DNA from: an uncultured Clostridia bacterium
GTDB taxonomy: Bacteria; Bacillota; Clostridia; Oscillospirales; Ruminococcaceae
NCBI GenBank assembly: GCA_947177695.1
Contig: CAMWVO010000094.1
Location: 1-6,924, forward strand
Length of the DNA: 6,924 bases
Direction of reading: 5' to 3'
Below are positions 1-5,002 of this stretch, piece by piece; the stretch's first letter is position 1, and every line of letters starts with the position of its first letter. The notes below the pieces were generated by a model, which was not told where the DNA came from, did not search any database, and saw nothing but the letters and a program-made list of their open reading frames with translations. Position numbers and translations under genes: made by a program.

Positions 1-103
1 TTACAATACAGTGAAAATAAAATTACAATTTGATTGCAAAATATCAGCCGCGTCTTATTAATTTCCGGCAAAAGTGTATCTGTAAAAATGTGTTTTAAAA
101 AGC

Positions 104-132
104 TTGACATTAGCGCTGTATAGTTTTATAAT
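104..132 (+). promoter_or_regulatory. Promoter of the degraded marR copy, probably serving the 332-aa gene
   Basis: A consensus sigma-A-type promoter is visible: TTGACA at 104-109, a 17-bp spacer, and TATAAT at 127-132. It aligns with the promoter of the intact marR copy (TTGACA 1747-1752, TATACT 1770-1775), but its -10 box is a perfect consensus. The two 12-bp palindromes of the intact promoter are degraded here, leaving only imperfect symmetry around 115-139, so MarR control may be weakened or lost. The next intact gene downstream starts at 387, which would give a leader of roughly 250 nt containing the dead marR fragment. Confidence 0.7.
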
Positions 133-157
133 ATATAGCAAGAGATGGAAAATATCT

Positions 158-357
158 TTGCAGACAAGGTAAACGGCGGTTTCCTTGAAAGCAGGATAAA
201 GCAAGCATAGGGAAAATTTTTGCGCAACACAGTATCAGCGAGTTCAACATCGCGCACGGGCGTATCCTTTTCGTACTCCGTAAACGGGACGGCATTGCCG
301 TCAGCAAGCTTTCGGAGAAAACGGGACTTGCCCAAACTGCTCTTAACGGAGTAAATT
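158..357 (+). pseudogene. Truncated, decayed marR fragment
   Basis: This aligns with the first ~70 codons of the intact marR-type gene at 1800. The old start would be TTG 158-160, followed by codons for LADKVNGGFL, against LADKTNGGFL in the intact gene. It is dead for several reasons. The Shine-Dalgarno sequence has changed from AGGAGGTG to AGAGATGG. A TAG stop appears after 17 codons (about 209-211). A net 13-nt deletion near 225 shifts the frame. The similarity ends about 345-357, after the segment that encodes GLAKTTL in the intact protein, so the recognition helix, wing and dimerization C terminus are gone. It no longer encodes a usable repressor and probably acts only as leader sequence for the gene at 387. 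Confidence 0.85.
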
Positions 358-358
358 G

Positions 359-380
359 ATAATACTATGATTTAGGAGGT
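359..380 (+). promoter_or_regulatory. marR-leader-like stretch with the Shine-Dalgarno of the 332-aa gene
   Basis: AGGAGGT at 374-380 lies 6 nt before ATG 387 and is a strong ribosome binding site. The preceding bases ATAATACTAT (359-368) resemble ATTATACTAT at 1768-1777 in the intact marR leader. Over the whole 22 nt, 17 positions match 1768-1789. This could be a recombination scar from a second marR-type leader, or a chance AT-rich match. No good -35 box is placed to make it a promoter. Confidence 0.5.
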
Positions 381-386
381 ATCACA

Positions 387-1385
387 ATGAATGTTCAATC
401 TACTGCCGGCGCAAATCCCTATTTTAATCCTGTTAATACAGGGTTAGACCTTACCGGCAAAAAAGTTGTCACTATTGCCGAGCTTATGGCGGAATATAGC
501 TTTCAAGATGCTCTGAACGATCAGATCATCACAATAAACGGCAAAGAATATGATGTAAGCAAGATGCAAAAAATCTCATTTGAAGGCTTGTACACGCCCG
601 AGTTCAGCCCTAATGTAGAAAATGGTCTCAGGTATCAGAGAAGCTGTTTTGATTTCACACATTCGGCAGAATTTGCTAAGCTGACCGCGGCAGAGGATTT
701 TACGGGAATGTCCGACGCTGAAATTTACAAGGCAATTTATGAGAAATATCAGTATTGCTATGGTAAAAATTTCTACTACGCAGACGCAATAAGCTACCCG
801 ATGGCGCCCTCGGATTATGATGACTACAATAAAGTAATACGCCGCTTTGAGAAAGAAGTGGCTGCGGCTTTGGGCGATGATTTGGGCAATGAAAAACACG
901 TAAAAGCTGCACGTCGTGAGGCATTGTACGGAGATATGAGCGATTATGAAGTTCGCCAGGCAATTATCGACGAATACGACCTTTCCGACGGAATGACTTT
1001 CCGTGAGCTTTACAAAATGACCTACAACATGTGGAAGGTAGGTCTTGACGGCGGTTTGCACAACCGTTTGGACGATCTTTTTTATGATTTCAGCACAGCC
1101 GAATCACGGGCAAACTGCGACAATATTGCCACCCGTGAATATTACCTTGACGCTAAGGTAAGCGGAAAGTATTTCAGCGAGCTGCAAAAATTTTACGACA
1201 ACGCTGTGTACAGAGGCAACGGTATCCTGCCCGAGTACAGTACAACGCTAAATCAGATCAAAGCGGCGTGCCGTGCAAATTCGAGAGGCGTTTCGGTACC
1301 GTCGGTATCATCTGCATCATCTGTATCATCTGCAGCAGCGAGTTCGTTTGCTGCGAGATATAATTTCCAATGGCTAAAGCTGTAA
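387..1385 (+). CDS. Hypothetical 332-aa protein, orphan gene inside the degraded duplication
   Basis: I do not recognise this family. The 332-residue product has a clear start (AGGAGGT, 6-nt spacing, ATG 387) and no signal peptide or membrane segment, so it is probably cytosolic or exported by a non-Sec route. Residues 105-122 and 180-197 form an internal repeat of the type G-MSD-E---AI---Y (MSDAEIYKAIYEKY and MSDYEVRQAIIDEY), 75 residues apart, suggesting two related helical modules. The sequence is rich in Tyr, Asp and Glu. Residues 301-320 are a Ser/Ala/Val-rich low-complexity stretch encoded partly by 9-bp repeats, followed by a short aromatic end (RYNFQWLKL). The N terminus (MNVQSTAGANPYFNPVNTG) is polar and unstructured-looking. 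The gene lies between fragments of marR and of the flavoprotein gene, apparently using the old promoter (104-132) and old terminator (1486-1526). No catalytic motif is visible, and no function can be assigned. Confidence 0.85.
   Translation: MNVQSTAGANPYFNPVNTGLDLTGKKVVTIAELMAEYSFQDALNDQIITINGKEYDVSKMQKISFEGLYTPEFSPNVENGLRYQRSCFDFTHSAEFAKLTAAEDFTGMSDAEIYKAIYEKYQYCYGKNFYYADAISYPMAPSDYDDYNKVIRRFEKEVAAALGDDLGNEKHVKAARREALYGDMSDYEVRQAIIDEYDLSDGMTFRELYKMTYNMWKVGLDGGLHNRLDDLFYDFSTAESRANCDNIATREYYLDAKVSGKYFSELQKFYDNAVYRGNGILPEYSTTLNQIKAACRANSRGVSVPSVSSASSVSSAAASSFAARYNFQWLKL
1308..1334 (+). repeat. Three 9-bp tandem repeats coding Ser-Ser-Ala/Val
   Basis: The unit TCATCTGNA occurs three times in phase (1308-1316, 1317-1325, 1326-1334) and encodes SSA, SSV, SSA in the low-complexity tail of the 332-aa protein. 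Because the unit is a multiple of three, copy-number change by slippage would lengthen or shorten the tail without breaking the frame. Confidence 0.75.
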
Positions 1386-1401
1386 GGAGATAAAGGTTTA
1401 A

Positions 1402-1485
1402 AACTGCGCGTACAAGTTTACCGCCGATACGGTGAATTACTGCCGCGGACTAAGCAATGTTACCCTGCCTACAGACCAAATGTAA
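1402..1485 (+). pseudogene. 3' remnant of a flavoprotein (pyridoxamine oxidase-like) gene
   Basis: The last 27 codons of a paralogue of the gene at 2242-2661 survive here in frame up to TAA 1483-1485. The residues run N-C-A-Y-K-F-T-A-D-T-V-N-Y, against D-Y-C-V-F-K-F-T-A-E-T-V-N-Y in the intact protein. The final part (GLSNVTLPTDQM) differs from the intact copy (GQVTTLSIDQL) and is one residue longer. No start codon or upstream domain remains, and a TAA at 1399-1401 closes the frame. The tail follows the stop of the 332-aa gene by 16 nt, so the inserted gene replaced everything upstream of it. Confidence 0.75.
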
Positions 1486-1526
1486 AAAACGAGGATAGAA
1501 GCGAAAACCGTTTCTATCCTCGTTTT
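1486..1526. terminator. Bidirectional hairpin terminator, upstream copy
   Basis: An 18-bp stem (AAAACGAGGATAGAAGCG at 1486-1503 with 1509-1526, one G-U pair) encloses the loop AAAAC. The outer A-T pairs supply a U-run in either direction. It is identical to the terminator at 2662-2702. On the + strand it lies 100 nt after the 332-aa gene and probably ends that transcript. Confidence 0.88.
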
Positions 1527-1527
1527 G

Positions 1528-1710
1528 TTAAAGTCTGCACTTGAAATCCTCGTAGCCGAAGCTTTTGACCGTCCTGCACGTTCCGTCCTCGGTACACCAG
1601 ACAATGGCGGGCAGGGGCATACCGTTAAAGGTGTTGTTTTTTACCATGGAGTAAATAGCCATGTCGCAGAAAACCAGCCTGTCACCAATATTCAGCGGCT
1701 TGTCATCGGA
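1528..1710 (-). pseudogene. 3' fragment of nspC (last ~60 codons)
   Basis: Read on the - strand, this encodes the C-terminal ~58-60 residues of carboxynorspermidine decarboxylase, from DKPLNIGDRLVFCDMAIYS to DFKCRL and the TAA at 1528-1530. Compared with the complete gene at 2704-3843, I count about 16 base differences in 174 bp but only two residue changes (Gly to Thr at 359 and Ser to Gly at 371 of the full protein). No start codon, PLP lysine or upstream domain is present. The fragment begins abruptly at about 1704-1711, where the promoter region of the intact marR copy starts. It cannot make an enzyme. Confidence 0.88.
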
Positions 1711-1746
1711 AAAAGTGTTTCTGTCAAAATATGTTTAAAAAAAAGC

Positions 1747-1790
1747 TTGACATTAGTACTATATAGTATTATACTATATAGTAGGAGGTG
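1747..1790 (+). promoter_or_regulatory. marR promoter with double palindromic operator and ribosome binding site
   Basis: TTGACA (1747-1752) and TATACT (1770-1775) are separated by 17 bp. The 12-bp perfect palindrome TACTATATAGTA occurs twice, at 1757-1768 and 1772-1783, with 3 bp between copies. The second overlaps the -10 box and the first fills the spacer. The arrangement is itself symmetric and fits autorepression by the MarR dimer encoded just downstream; such self-regulation is usual in the family. AGGAGGTG at 1783-1790 is the Shine-Dalgarno and directly abuts the second palindrome. Confidence 0.82.
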
Positions 1791-1799
1791 AAAAATACC

Positions 1800-2240
1800 T
1801 TGGCAGACAAGACAAACGGCGGTTTCCTTATAAGCATGATAAAGCAGATACAGGGAAGGGTTTTTGAAAAGCTTCTTGCGGAACACGGTATCAGCGAGTT
1901 CAACGGCGCGCAGGGACGCATTCTTTTCGTCCTCTGGGAGCATGACAATATCACCATAAGCGAGCTTGCCGCAAAAACAGGACTTGCCAAAACCACCCTT
2001 ACAAGTATGCTTGACAGATTGGAGAAAATGGGACATATCCAAAGAACAAGCAGTCCCCATGACCGCAGAGCCTTGAAGATCGTCCTTACCCCAGAAGCAA
2101 GAGGGCTGAAAAGTCAATATGACGCTGTTTCGGCTGAAATGACCGAGATTTTTTACGATGGGTTCAGCGATGAGGAGATATTCACTTTTGAAACGTATCT
2201 TGGGAAAGTGCTTGAAAATTTACTCAAAAAGGAGAATTAA
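1800..2240 (+). CDS. MarR-family winged-helix transcriptional regulator
   Basis: This is a 146-residue dimeric DNA-binding repressor, normal length for the family. From the chosen start, residues ~51-73 (ITISELAAKTGLAKTTLTSML) form the helix-turn-helix. Residues 82-96 form the beta wing with the typical RTSSPHDRRALKIVLT signature, where the DxR pair stabilizes the wing. Helices at the two ends form the dimer interface. TTG 1800 is preferred because AGGAGGTG ends 9 nt upstream; an in-frame GTG at 1788 lies inside that Shine-Dalgarno and is unlikely. The stop is 1 nt from the ATG of the flavoprotein gene, so the two are co-transcribed and the repressor probably controls its partner. The ligand is unknown; MarR proteins commonly respond to phenolics, oxidants or drugs. 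A dead partial copy lies at 158-357. Confidence 0.93.
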   Translation: MADKTNGGFLISMIKQIQGRVFEKLLAEHGISEFNGAQGRILFVLWEHDNITISELAAKTGLAKTTLTSMLDRLEKMGHIQRTSSPHDRRALKIVLTPEARGLKSQYDAVSAEMTEIFYDGFSDEEIFTFETYLGKVLENLLKKEN

Positions 2241-2241
2241 A

Positions 2242-2661
2242 ATGAAAGAAATTATTTCTGAAATTATTGAATTGCGAAAAAATGCGGAGGTCGCCTATGT
2301 GGGCTCGGTAAATGAGGCGGGCTTTCCACAAATAAAGTGTATGCTTGTGCCTGAACACGAAAGCATGAAGATCCAGTATTTTTCCACAAACACAAGCTCC
2401 AAGCGTGCGGGACAGTTCCTTAAAAACCCCAAAGCCTGCGTTTATTACTGCGATGAGACTAACTTCGCAGGCGCGCTTTTTACGGGGACTATGGAGGTCT
2501 GCACCGACCATGAAACCAAGGCTATGCTTTGGCAGGACGGCGATGAGAAGTACTATCCCAAGGGCGTTGACGACGAGGATTACTGCGTGTTCAAATTTAC
2601 CGCCGAAACGGTGAATTACTACCACGGACAAGTCACGACCCTTTCCATAGACCAGCTGTAA
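2242..2661 (+). CDS. Pyridoxamine 5'-phosphate oxidase-like FMN-binding split-barrel protein
   Basis: This 139-residue protein belongs to the pyridoxamine 5'-phosphate oxidase-like superfamily (general stress protein 26 type), which binds FMN or a related cofactor in a six-stranded split barrel. Residues 15-35 (AEVAYVGSVNEAGFPQIKCML) and 45-60 (QYFSTNTSSKRAGQFL) show the typical first strands and the ST-T-SKR phosphate-binding segment. FAGALFTGTMEV (75-86) and the FKFTAETVNYYHG end (117-129) complete the barrel. It is too short and divergent to call PdxH, and the substrate is unknown. The ATG at 2242 has GGAG 7 nt upstream and follows the marR stop by 1 nt. A role in redox or stress detoxification under MarR control is inferred. 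A paralogous 3' remnant lies at 1402-1485. Confidence 0.88.
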   Translation: MKEIISEIIELRKNAEVAYVGSVNEAGFPQIKCMLVPEHESMKIQYFSTNTSSKRAGQFLKNPKACVYYCDETNFAGALFTGTMEVCTDHETKAMLWQDGDEKYYPKGVDDEDYCVFKFTAETVNYYHGQVTTLSIDQL

Positions 2662-2702
2662 AAAACGAGGATAGAAGCGAAAACCGTTTCTATCCTCGTT
2701 TT
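2662..2702. terminator. Bidirectional hairpin terminator between the flavoprotein gene and nspC
   Basis: An 18-bp stem (2662-2679 with 2685-2702, one G-U pair) closes the loop AAAAC. It starts right after the TAA of the flavoprotein gene (2659-2661) and ends 1 bp before the nspC stop (2704-2706 on the - strand). The outer AAAA/TTTT arms give a U-tract for transcription from either side, so one hairpin serves both converging genes. Confidence 0.92.
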
Positions 2703-2703
2703 G

Positions 2704-3843
2704 TTAAAGTCTGCACTTGAAATCCTCGTAGCTGAAGCTTTTGACCGTCCTGCACGTCCCGTCCTCCCCGCACCAAACAATAGCGGGCAGGGGCATACCG
2801 TTGAAAGTGTTATTTTTTACCATGGAATAGATAGCCATGTCACAGAAAACCAGTCTGTCACCGATATTCAGCGGCTTGTCAAAGGAATAGTCCCCGATAA
2901 TGTCCCCCGCAAGACAGGTGGGACCTCCCAAGCGGTATGTGTACGGCTTCTCGTCGGGCATACCTGCCCCGATAATGTTGGGACGGTAGGGCATTTCCAG
3001 CACGTCGGGCATATGGCAAGCCGCCGAGGTGTCCACTATGGCAAGGTCCATGCCGTTTTTCAGCGTGTCAAGCACTTCCGTAACCAAAAATCCCGCGTTG
3101 AGAGCAACCGCCTCTCCCGGTTCAAGATAGACCTGTACGCCGTACTTTTTCTGCACTCTGTCAATAATTCCCACAAGCTTTTCCACGTCGTAATCATCAC
3201 GGGTAATGTGGTGTCCGCCGCCGAAATTCAGCCACTTCAAGCCGTGGAAATACTTTCCGAATTTTTCCTCAACAGCGGCAACGGTACGCTCTAAAACGTC
3301 CGCCCCCTGTTCGCACATTGTATGGAAATGCAAGCCGCTTATTCCCTCGGGAAGCGTGTCGGGGAACTCTGCAAAAACCGTCCCCAAGCGGGAATTTTTG
3401 AAGCAGGGATTGTAAATGTCCGTCTCGATCTCCGAGTATTCGGGGTTCATTCTGATACCGACTTCAATGTCCCGACCGCTTTTCAGAACGTCTGGGTAAA
3501 ATTTTTCAAACTGTGCAAAGCTGTTGAAAACAATGTGGTCGGCGACTGTAACGATTTCCTCAAATTCCCTTTTCTTATAGGCGGGAGAGTAAACGTGTAC
3601 CTCCCGATTAGGCATTTCCTCCCGACCGAGACGCGCCTCAAACAAGCCGCTTGCGGTAGTCCCCGCCAGATATTTGCCGATAAGCGGGTACGTGCTGTAC
3701 ATGGAAAATGCCTTTTGCGCAAGCAAAATTTTACAGCCAGTCCTGTCCTGCACGGATTTCAGTATCTCCAGATTTTTTTTCAGCAAAGCTTCGTCCACAA
3801 CATAGCAGGGCGTGGGCAATGCCGATATGTCAAAATTAAGCAT
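2704..3843 (-). CDS. nspC: Carboxynorspermidine/carboxyspermidine decarboxylase
   Basis: This PLP-dependent, fold-III (alanine racemase-like) decarboxylase converts carboxyspermidine or carboxynorspermidine to spermidine or norspermidine, the last step of the aspartate-semialdehyde polyamine route. At 379 residues it has full family length. Visible features are the PLP lysine in KILLAQKAFS (K44), LHFHTMCEQ (171-179), the glycine-rich phosphate loop FGGGHH (207-212), YLEPGEAV (239-246), CHMPDVLEMPYRP (276-288), GGPTCLAGD with the likely active-site Cys310, and CDMAIYSMVKNNTFNG (334-349) near the C terminus. The start at 3843 has AAAGGAG 8 nt upstream and lies 2 nt after the acetyltransferase stop. 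The usual partner, carboxy(nor)spermidine dehydrogenase, is not in the window. The gene sits last in the hicA-led cluster and converges on the marR operon. Its 3' end is duplicated at 1528-1710. Confidence 0.95.
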   Translation of the reverse strand: MLNFDISALPTPCYVVDEALLKKNLEILKSVQDRTGCKILLAQKAFSMYSTYPLIGKYLAGTTASGLFEARLGREEMPNREVHVYSPAYKKREFEEIVTVADHIVFNSFAQFEKFYPDVLKSGRDIEVGIRMNPEYSEIETDIYNPCFKNSRLGTVFAEFPDTLPEGISGLHFHTMCEQGADVLERTVAAVEEKFGKYFHGLKWLNFGGGHHITRDDYDVEKLVGIIDRVQKKYGVQVYLEPGEAVALNAGFLVTEVLDTLKNGMDLAIVDTSAACHMPDVLEMPYRPNIIGAGMPDEKPYTYRLGGPTCLAGDIIGDYSFDKPLNIGDRLVFCDMAIYSMVKNNTFNGMPLPAIVWCGEDGTCRTVKSFSYEDFKCRL

Positions 3844-3845
3844 TT

Positions 3846-4304
3846 TTATACTCCTTTTGATATGGTCTTGAAGTAGATACGACTGTCCTCGCCGTGAAGA
3901 TCGATACGGTTTTCCATGTACGAAAAGCCGTATTTTTCGTACAGTCCGATATGGTCTGTACAGAGATATATTCGCGGCATTCCTTTTTCAGCGGCAATTT
4001 CCTCACAGCGGCGGATAAGCGTTCCAGCACATCTGCGTCCGCGATATTCGGGAAATGTGTGGACAAAGCCTATCCAAGGGGTAAGCGCATCGTCGTCTAT
4101 GCAGTCCCGTTCGGTAAAGGTCATAAAGGAAACAAGCCTGTCACCGTCGGCAAGAAGCAGCAGCGTCCCCGCGCCGAGGTTGTCGTGAAAGGAATGTTCC
4201 TCTATAAGCTTCGCCAGAAATGCCGCCCCACGCCAGTCGCTTTTTTTTATCTCCGCAAGCCAATGTTCAGGCTTGTCCGATTTAAAATAGTCAATAATTT
4301 CCAT
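3846..4304 (-). CDS. GNAT-family N-acetyltransferase
   Basis: This 152-residue acetyl-CoA-dependent acetyltransferase has its acetyl-CoA pyrophosphate loop at 85-97 (PEYRGRRCAGTLI, the R/Q-x-x-G-x-A motif), preceded by the beta4 strand WIGFVHTF, and a C-terminal LYEKYGF (121-127) typical of motif B. The substrate cannot be told from sequence; small molecules and protein N termini are both possible. The start at 4304 is chosen because AAGGAG lies 7 nt before it. An in-frame ATG at 4322 has no ribosome binding site and would overlap the preceding gene. The ribosome binding site is formed by the last codons of the DUF896 gene (stop at 4309), and the stop of this gene is 2 nt before nspC, so translation is likely coupled along the string. 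Confidence 0.9.
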   Translation of the reverse strand: MEIIDYFKSDKPEHWLAEIKKSDWRGAAFLAKLIEEHSFHDNLGAGTLLLLADGDRLVSFMTFTERDCIDDDALTPWIGFVHTFPEYRGRRCAGTLIRRCEEIAAEKGMPRIYLCTDHIGLYEKYGFSYMENRIDLHGEDSRIYFKTISKGV

Positions 4305-4308
4305 AGTA

Positions 4309-4485
4309 TTACTCCTTGTCAACGATCTCGATATTTTTAAGCTGACCCTCTAAATTGGCTTTAACGCCGTCGCGGTACTCCTGCCGCAGAGCTGCCTGCT
4401 CGGCTTTTTCCGCCTCGGTAAGACCCTCCGCTGTTCGGGATTTTCTCGCCAGCTCGTTTATCCTGTCAATTTTTTCCTTAGTCAT
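4309..4485 (-). CDS. DUF896 (YnzC-like) small protein, 58 aa
   Basis: This short gene encodes a 58-residue, highly charged helical protein. RINELARKS (8-16), LTEAEKAEQAALRQEYRDG (22-40) and a short IEIVD end (52-56) match the DUF896/UPF0291 family, whose Bacillus subtilis member YnzC begins with a very similar RINELA...EEEKAEQ..LRQEYLKG pattern and folds as a helical hairpin. The molecular function of the family is not established; in B. subtilis ynzC lies in an SOS-controlled operon with yneA, but no such partner is present here. The ATG at 4485 overlaps the stop of the kinase gene by 8 nt, and AAGGAG sits 8 nt upstream inside the kinase coding sequence. The stop is 4 nt before the acetyltransferase start. 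Confidence 0.88.
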   Translation of the reverse strand: MTKEKIDRINELARKSRTAEGLTEAEKAEQAALRQEYRDGVKANLEGQLKNIEIVDKE

Positions 4486-4990
4486 TTCGGTACTCCTTTT
4501 CTAATTTTTGTAAATATTTTTCAGCTTCCTGCCGCGATTTAAAAATCACAACAGTCTTGTCCCTATAGTGTTCCAGCATTTGGTATATATGCGGCAATGC
4601 TAAATTTGGAAAATCAATTATCCATTGCCTGAATTCCTCGTCAAACTCCTCCTCGACCCACGGCAGGTCGTCACGCTTTTTGCCGACCCGTGCCGCCGCT
4701 CCCGCCAAACAGACCTCCAACGGAAAATCCATAAGGAACACCGTATCGCACTTCTCCAGCCGCATTTCCATGGTGCGCTGATAGTTGCCGTCAATTATCC
4801 ACTTGTCAGCACGCAGGATATCGGACAGACGTTTGTCAAATTCTTCATTGGTAGTGGTTGTCTTGTCGGGCTTGTGCTTGATCATATCAAGGTAATAAAG
4901 CGGCAGACCGGTTATGTCACGCAGCCACCGTGAAAACGTGCTTTTTCCCGCCCCGGGACTGCCTATAACTATAATTTTCCGACCGTCCAT
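4478..4990 (-). CDS. P-loop kinase of the adenylate kinase-like / topology modulation protein family
   Basis: This 170-residue P-loop NTPase has a Walker A motif GSPGAGKST at 10-18, a DxD-like YYLDMIKHKP region (32-41) and a WIIDGNY motif (64-70) typical of the topology modulation (FlaR-like) group. CDTVFLMDFP (81-90) looks like a Walker B strand, and RVGKKRDDLPW (101-111) looks like a short lid. It resembles nucleoside or shikimate kinases in fold and probably phosphorylates a small molecule, but the substrate is unknown; the topology-modulation name is historical. The start at 4990 has AAGGAGG with ideal spacing, 12 nt after the hicB stop, and the 3' end overlaps the DUF896 gene by 8 nt. 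Confidence 0.87.
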   Translation of the reverse strand: MDGRKIIVIGSPGAGKSTFSRWLRDITGLPLYYLDMIKHKPDKTTTTNEEFDKRLSDILRADKWIIDGNYQRTMEMRLEKCDTVFLMDFPLEVCLAGAAARVGKKRDDLPWVEEEFDEEFRQWIIDFPNLALPHIYQMLEHYRDKTVVIFKSRQEAEKYLQKLEKEYRND

Positions 4991-5002
4991 TGAACGTCCT
5001 CC

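Larger units (their letters stand above)
65..1710. repeat. Upstream, degraded copy of a marR-flavoprotein-terminator-nspC tail segment
   Basis: This stretch is colinear with 1706-2886. The matching blocks are 65-357 (promoter and first half of marR), 1402-1485 (3' end of the flavoprotein gene), 1486-1526 (terminator) and 1528-1710 (3' end of nspC on the - strand). The offset between copies changes from about 1643 in the marR block to about 1176 in the terminator and nspC block. The middle of the unit, about 570 bp by comparison with the other copy, is missing and about 1,040 bp including an unrelated gene stands in its place. The joint with the second copy lies near 1704-1711, where both ends read CGG followed by AAAAGTG-like sequence. 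No transposase or terminal inverted repeat accompanies it. Confidence 0.88.
1706..2886. repeat. Downstream, intact copy of the same segment
   Basis: This is the intact partner of the degraded copy at 65-1710. It carries the marR promoter, marR, the flavoprotein gene, the terminator, and the nspC 3' end that here continues into a full gene. The best matched part is 2657-2732, which I read as identical to 1481-1556 (76 bp covering the terminator and the last nspC codons). The similarity fades after about 2880-2886, inside nspC, which marks the right limit of the duplicated unit. Confidence 0.88.

Noticed and set aside
1..100. Promoter or gene upstream of the degraded marR copy
   Set aside because: The sequence is AT-rich with no clear promoter pair, ribosome binding site or coding pattern before TTGACA at 104.
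576..1061. 161-codon - strand open frame inside the 332-aa gene
   Set aside because: It has no Shine-Dalgarno, a cysteine- and histidine-rich composition typical of antisense frames, and lies opposite a gene with a strong start.
1525..1791. 88-codon + strand open frame between the terminator and marR
   Set aside because: It is the antisense of the nspC tail fragment and runs through the marR promoter; there is no ribosome binding site.
1788..1799. GTG start for the MarR gene at 1788
   Set aside because: The codon lies within the AGGAGGTG ribosome binding site itself; TTG 1800 has correct spacing, and the degraded copy aligns from the same TTG.
1486..2702. Two identical hairpins flanking marR and the flavoprotein gene as ends of a mobile element
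   Set aside because: They are direct copies of a transcription terminator explained by the segmental duplication; no transposase, integrase or target-site duplication is visible.
2701..3876. Long + strand open frames opposite nspC
   Set aside because: They are antisense shadows of a well-recognised enzyme gene, lack ribosome binding sites, and show no protein-like motifs.
4305..4322. Earlier ATG start for the acetyltransferase at 4322
   Set aside because: No ribosome binding site precedes it and it would overlap the DUF896 gene, while ATG 4304 has AAGGAG at good spacing.
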